This document shows positions 41,014 to 44,256 of a stretch of 44,256 nt of DNA, one piece after another. A program made the translations under genes and the position numbers. A model generated the notes under the pieces. It did no database searches, was not told where the DNA came from, and saw only the letters and a program-made list of their open reading frames with translations. How positions within the stretch are numbered: position 1 is the first letter of the stretch; every line of letters begins with the position of its first letter. Source of the stretch: Candidatus Martarchaeota archaeon (GTDB taxonomy: Archaea; Micrarchaeota; Micrarchaeia; Micrarchaeales; Micrarchaeaceae); assembly GCA_023473425.1 (NCBI GenBank), contig JAMCYG010000013.1, positions 1-44,256 on the forward strand. The letters run 5' to 3'.

Positions 41014-42354
41014 ATGAAAATGCAAAAAAATGCGAAAACCCTCGCGGCAGTGATGCTGCTGATAATTGGCGTACTGGCGGCTGCACCTGGAGTGCATGCG
41101 ACTACGGTAACCGTCGCCTCGTCGGCCGACGGAGCCCTGACAATGCAGAACCTAGCGGTCAGTCCCCAACCGATAGTAGCTGGAAGCAACGTAACAATAT
41201 CATTTAATCTATTCAATTCGTACGACAACTCACTATACGATCTTAGTCTACAGCTTACCGGAGATAGCCGTATACTGAATGTCTCGCCAATGAGCAATCT
41301 TATAATAAACTCGATAGGGTCGGGCAACTACGGAGGAGTAGGTTTCAACACGGTATCGTACAAGCTGCACATACCTTCTACCCTTCCGGGCGGTGTATAC
41401 ACGTTTGACGTAGTAGCTACATACAGGACCGATCTGCCTAACAATCAGGGCAGCATAATAGGCATGTCGGATATGCCTGTGAGCATATATGTCTACGGGA
41501 AGCCGAACGTAGTGGCCAGCGTGGTCTCCGCGACGCCTTCACAGCTTTTCCCTGGAGGAAATCAAACAATAGAAGTAGAGCTACAGAACACCGGAACAGG
41601 CACGGCAAAGAACGTTACAGCAACATTCATTAACGGAAATGGTGTAATCACCGGTGGTATAAACCGTTTCTTCATAGGTGCCATACCTCCAGGATCTTCT
41701 GTAGTAGAATCTCTCTTCATACAAGCCCCCAACGCCAGCAGTGCAGTAGGAAGTTCGGTAGCAATGCCAGTCAGCATCAGCTACTCGTCTAACTATACGC
41801 AGAACATTACGAGCAACCAGTCAATCAGCATTAATGTGCAGCGCGGGCCTATCTTTAGCATACAAGGTGCTGTGTCAAATCTCAAGAAGGGCGATGCATA
41901 TGATCCTGTCACGTATATCGTGAAGAATATTGGCAACATAGCGGCGAACAACGTGTCATTCAGCCTAGTTACAAACTACCCGATATCACCGGTAGATCCG
42001 AATGCATTTGTAAGCTCACTCGCACCAGGGCAGTCGGCCAACGTCACATTCTATGTGAGCATAGACTCGCATGCCGGCTCTGGCAGCTATCCGGTGACAA
42101 TATACGAGCAGTGGAGGCAGTCTAATGCAGGAGCTAACCAGCAGTTCTCCGGCTCCAGCAACTATTACGCGTTGGTAGGAGGAGCCCTAAGCAGTGCAGG
42201 TGCGCCAGGAATAAATGAGCCAACTAGCACAGGCACGACAGAGTATGAAGCCATAATAGTAATACTCGTGGTAGTGCTGATCATGGCGTACGTGGCTAGG
42301 AGGATGAGAGCGACGTCGAAGTCGCAAGGTGAAGCCCGCCAGAAGAAAAAGTGA
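41014..42354 (+). CDS. Secreted beta-domain surface protein with C-terminal anchor
   Basis: Protein of 446 residues with a signal peptide (residues 1-28, ending about VHA), a tandem of Ig-like beta domains of the CARDB/S-layer-like kind (COG1361-type pattern; for example NVTISFNLFNSYDNSL and QTIEVELQNTGTGTAKNVTATF), many N-x-S/T sites and a single C-terminal membrane helix followed by a basic tail (ARRMRATSKSQ). It faces outside, attached to the membrane. GGTGAG upstream fixes the ATG. As the last gene of the PadR-ABC unit it may be a binding or tethering component of the exporter. Confidence 0.8.
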   Translation: MKMQKNAKTLAAVMLLIIGVLAAAPGVHATTVTVASSADGALTMQNLAVSPQPIVAGSNVTISFNLFNSYDNSLYDLSLQLTGDSRILNVSPMSNLIINSIGSGNYGGVGFNTVSYKLHIPSTLPGGVYTFDVVATYRTDLPNNQGSIIGMSDMPVSIYVYGKPNVVASVVSATPSQLFPGGNQTIEVELQNTGTGTAKNVTATFINGNGVITGGINRFFIGAIPPGSSVVESLFIQAPNASSAVGSSVAMPVSISYSSNYTQNITSNQSISINVQRGPIFSIQGAVSNLKKGDAYDPVTYIVKNIGNIAANNVSFSLVTNYPISPVDPNAFVSSLAPGQSANVTFYVSIDSHAGSGSYPVTIYEQWRQSNAGANQQFSGSSNYYALVGGALSSAGAPGINEPTSTGTTEYEAIIVILVVVLIMAYVARRMRATSKSQGEARQKKK

Positions 42355-42403
42355 GAGGGTCGTTTGGAGCTAAACGCTCTGGTACCCTCTCCTTTTTATT
42401 TTT
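42353..42403 (+). terminator. Terminator-like hairpin ending the ABC operon
   Basis: GAGAGGGT (42353-42360) and ACCCTCTC (42384-42391) form an 8-bp outer stem; within it CGTTT and AAACG form a second stem. A run CTTTTTATTTTTT follows directly. The stem begins overlapping the stop codon of the surface-protein gene. This is the strongest terminator candidate in the window. Confidence 0.75.
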
Positions 42404-42435
42404 TGCCAGATATAAGAGCATAAGATACTGCGTCA

Positions 42436-42465
42436 TATAGTTATGTATAGTAGTGTATAGTTGCT
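42436..42465. promoter_or_regulatory. Three phased 10-bp repeats before orphan gene
   Basis: TATAG occurs at 42436, 42446 and 42456, giving three direct 10-bp units (TATAGTTATG, TATAGTAGTG, TATAGTTGCT), one per turn of the helix. They are bracketed by GTCATA (42433-42438) and TATGAC (42465-42470). GATATACAATATTAG just after (42472-42486) is the probable TATA box of the gene at 42527. The array would place three identical contacts on one face of the DNA, as for a cooperative activator. Confidence 0.5.
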
Positions 42466-42526
42466 ATGACGGATATACAATATTAGGCGTGTAAGATTCC
42501 AGGGTGGAGTTGATTAGGGTGGAAAA

Positions 42527-43411
42527 ATGAGGAAACCTTATGATATAATGGTAGACAGCGCGCTCAAGAAGTATGACATACCTCTTTGGGTCAGGCCATA
42601 TGTATATGACTATGTGAAGTCTGATCCTGCAAATGCGGTAAAGAAGGCTCTCAGTTTCGTAGAGATAAAGAGGAAGAAAGGCATGCTCACTGCTAAGGAC
42701 GTAAAGCTGCCAAACGGCATAACTTTCGACATAAAGAAGGTCAAAATGCTGCTCAACACCTTCTTTTACGCCGAGGAGGAGGTGGCAAGGATGTGCACGT
42801 CATGGGTTGAGAGGCCGGCAGTGTACAATGCCGAATACATAAATCATTTCACGCAGACTGCAGAGTCAAGCACCGCCAGGGCAAGGGCAATAAAAAGCGT
42901 TATAGAAGGCATAGCCGGCAACACCAAGGACACTCTAAAGGACATAGACAGCGTGTTCCATTACGTCGCAACCCTTACTGAATGGCCGGAGAGGATTGTG
43001 GCTTTGGACTTCATATTGAGGTACGCGTATGCAAAGACCCTCGGCCTGGTGTTCTACAAGGTCTTTTACCCTGTAGCCCCAGAGTTCATGAGGAACATAA
43101 GCAAGGTCTTCGCAAAGGACGAGCCATGCGCAATTTGGGGTGAGAATGAGGCGACCAGAATGCTAGAGGAGGGCATAGTGCCAAAGGAGCGCGTGCTAGC
43201 CATGTGCGGCGAAATACTTTCAAGGGTGTACGCTTCTATAGAAAGCAACATATCGATAGCGAAGCAGTCGGGAGTCGAGCGTGAGATAGGACTACTCATG
43301 GACGTGTCCGTGGCATACCCGTTGGAAAGGCTGGCAGAACTAGGCGTAATAAGCGATGCGAGAAAGGAGTTCAAGTCTATCATAGGTTCTGTGCAGAAGA
43401 AAAAAGGTTAA
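42527..43411 (+). CDS. Hypothetical helical protein, orphan
   Basis: Unrecognised protein of 294 residues, almost entirely alpha-helical and soluble. Notable stretches are FYAEEEVARM (near residue 80), HFTQTAESSTARARAIKSVIEG and HYVATLTEWPERIVALDFILRYAYA (near 145-170). The Glu and His residues on successive helices (E/E, H, E, H, E) recall ferritin-like di-iron proteins, but the characteristic ExxH pair is not clear, so I leave it unnamed. GGGTGG before the ATG and the phased repeat upstream indicate a real, regulated gene. It is followed by Alba on the same strand after 63 nt. Confidence 0.65.
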   Translation: MRKPYDIMVDSALKKYDIPLWVRPYVYDYVKSDPANAVKKALSFVEIKRKKGMLTAKDVKLPNGITFDIKKVKMLLNTFFYAEEEVARMCTSWVERPAVYNAEYINHFTQTAESSTARARAIKSVIEGIAGNTKDTLKDIDSVFHYVATLTEWPERIVALDFILRYAYAKTLGLVFYKVFYPVAPEFMRNISKVFAKDEPCAIWGENEATRMLEEGIVPKERVLAMCGEILSRVYASIESNISIAKQSGVEREIGLLMDVSVAYPLERLAELGVISDARKEFKSIIGSVQKKKG

Positions 43412-43474
43412 AAGGCTGAACGGGAAATATTATTTGGTAGCTAAAAGCGGCCAAAACGACAACAGTGATGACAG

Positions 43475-43849
43475 ATGGACATAAACGATGGCATGAATAT
43501 GAAAGAAGGCGCGGATGAAATCAGGGAGCAGCATGTGAATTCGGAGCATGCCGAACGTGAGAGAGACGAGGCGATTCCTGACGCAAGGAACGTAGTATTC
43601 ATAGGCAAGAAATCGACTATGAACTATGTGCTGGCTGTAGTCACGCAGTTCAACTCCGGGCTACCGGAAGTCATGATCAAGGCCAGGGGTAGGGCCATAT
43701 CGAAAGCTGTCGACGTGCAGCAGATAGTGGCGAACAAGTTCATATCAACGCTCAGGAACAAGGAGATAAAGCTTTCTACCGAGAGCATGCTGAATGAAGA
43801 TGGAACGAGATCAAGAGTAAGTGCAATACAGATAACTGTAACGAAATGA
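43475..43849 (+). CDS. albA: Alba-family DNA/RNA-binding protein
   Basis: Alba chromatin/RNA-binding protein of 124 residues. The core, residues 38-124, begins [24 protein letters not shown], with the lysine pair that binds nucleic acid, and continues [20 protein letters not shown]. An N-terminal extension of about 37 residues, unusually acidic (Glu/Asp/His-rich), is absent in typical Alba of about 90 residues. AGTGAT five nt before ATG 43475 supports the long form, so the extension is probably translated; an internal ATG at 43493 is possible. It may tune DNA affinity or dimer contacts. Confidence 0.93.
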   Translation: MDINDGMNMKEGADEIREQHVNSEHAERERDEAIPDARNVVFIGKKSTMNYVLAVVTQFNSGLPEVMIKARGRAISKAVDVQQIVANKFISTLRNKEIKLSTESMLNEDGTRSRVSAIQITVTK

Positions 43850-44256
43850 CCACGCAAAGACGAGCCTTGCAAGCAGGATGAATCCAAAAGTATTTTATAT
43901 ATATTACGCAGGGAAGAGTATTAGCCAGAGTGCACAATACACAAAGGCTCGTCATGGAAGTTGGGAAGACTGAGTGGAGATGGGGTTGGCAATCCGGCTT
44001 GTCACTTAATGTTGAACAAGCTATACACCCAAAAGGGTTGTCAACCCTTTCACGATACGAAACCTGCCGTAGGAGAATATTACTTAATAGATGCATTAAA
44101 GAAAAATGATAAGGTAGTGTTTCTGGGCAGTACTGGCCATGCTATGGTTGAGGTAATAGACGCAGTATCTGCCGGCAGGCATGCACCTGCGGACAGTCGT
44201 TGCTGCAGCAAACTGCGGCGAGTTTGAATATATAGGTATATGGCAATTGTGTTAAA
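43850..44256. other. Unassigned 407-nt region with strong TATA box
   Basis: TATTTTATATATATTACG (about 43889-43906) is an excellent TATA box on the plus strand; a start near 43925-43930 would transcribe to the window end. AAAGGGTTG and CAACCCTTT (44032-44050) form a 9-bp inverted repeat with one base between. One frame from about 44073 reads YYLIDALKKNDKVVFLGSTGHAMVEVIDAV before turning uncoding-like, and another frame continues TVVAAANCGEFEYIGIW, which could be one gene with a frameshift. No RNA family is recognised. It may be a non-coding RNA or a damaged or misread gene. Confidence 0.3.

Noticed and set aside
1-44256. CRISPR arrays, transposases, integrases, rRNA genes
   Set aside because: No regularly spaced repeats, no recombinase or transposase motifs, and no rRNA segments were found by reading.

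Overview
The window is archaeal chromosomal DNA. The evidence is a split RNA polymerase operon (rpoH-rpoB2-rpoB1-rpoA1-rpoA2), archaeal-type S-adenosylmethionine synthetase, aIF5B, archaeal DnaG primase, TYW1, Sm-like protein, Alba and a four-subunit Por enzyme. A second line is translation starts of the form GGTGAT plus 3-5 nt, with TATA boxes instead of bacterial -35/-10 elements. Compact gene packing, many orphan genes and a tRNA-His with a small T-loop intron suggest a small-genome DPANN lineage, perhaps Micrarchaeota/ARMAN-like. That placement is inference; there is no rRNA gene here to test it.

Layout. 1-10.2 kb holds housekeeping genes: thioredoxin reductase, an MBL-fold nuclease, a ferritin-like protein, tRNA-Ile, AMMECR1, RNase H, a TPR-AAA ATPase fusion, a DUF59 protein, NDP kinase, aIF5B, S-adenosylmethionine synthetase and an HTH-CBS regulator. 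10.2-17.9 kb is more lineage-specific: a membrane protein and a surface protein, TYW1, small ORFs, HtpX, two overlapping orphan genes, tRNA-His, a GNAT and an LRV/HEAT-like repeat protein. At 17.9-19.9 kb lies an MFS phosphate permease-like transporter fused to a DUF47/PhoU-like domain. 20.0-28.5 kb carries an orphan gene, the RNA polymerase operon, the Sm-like gene and tRNA-Ala. 28.5-31.5 kb (minus strand) is the porGDAB operon. 31.6-38.2 kb has a two-helix membrane protein, a DUF1059 protein, an M24 peptidase, an M1 aminopeptidase and dnaG. 38.3-42.4 kb is a self-contained unit of PadR-like regulator, ABC ATPase, ABC-2 permease and secreted anchored protein, with a tandem operator-like repeat in front and a strong terminator-like hairpin behind. 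42.5-44.3 kb holds an orphan helical protein, Alba and about 400 nt that I cannot assign.

How it works together. Most of the window supports information processing (transcription, translation initiation, priming, RNA handling, chromatin). Por, thioredoxin reductase and peptidases indicate ferredoxin-linked pyruvate oxidation and peptide use. The features most worth follow-up are the permease-DUF47 fusion, the tRNA-His with a noncanonical intron and no encoded G-1, the TPR-AAA fusion, the regulated ABC/surface-protein operon, and several precise palindromes or phased repeats in front of mat, the rpo operon and an orphan gene.
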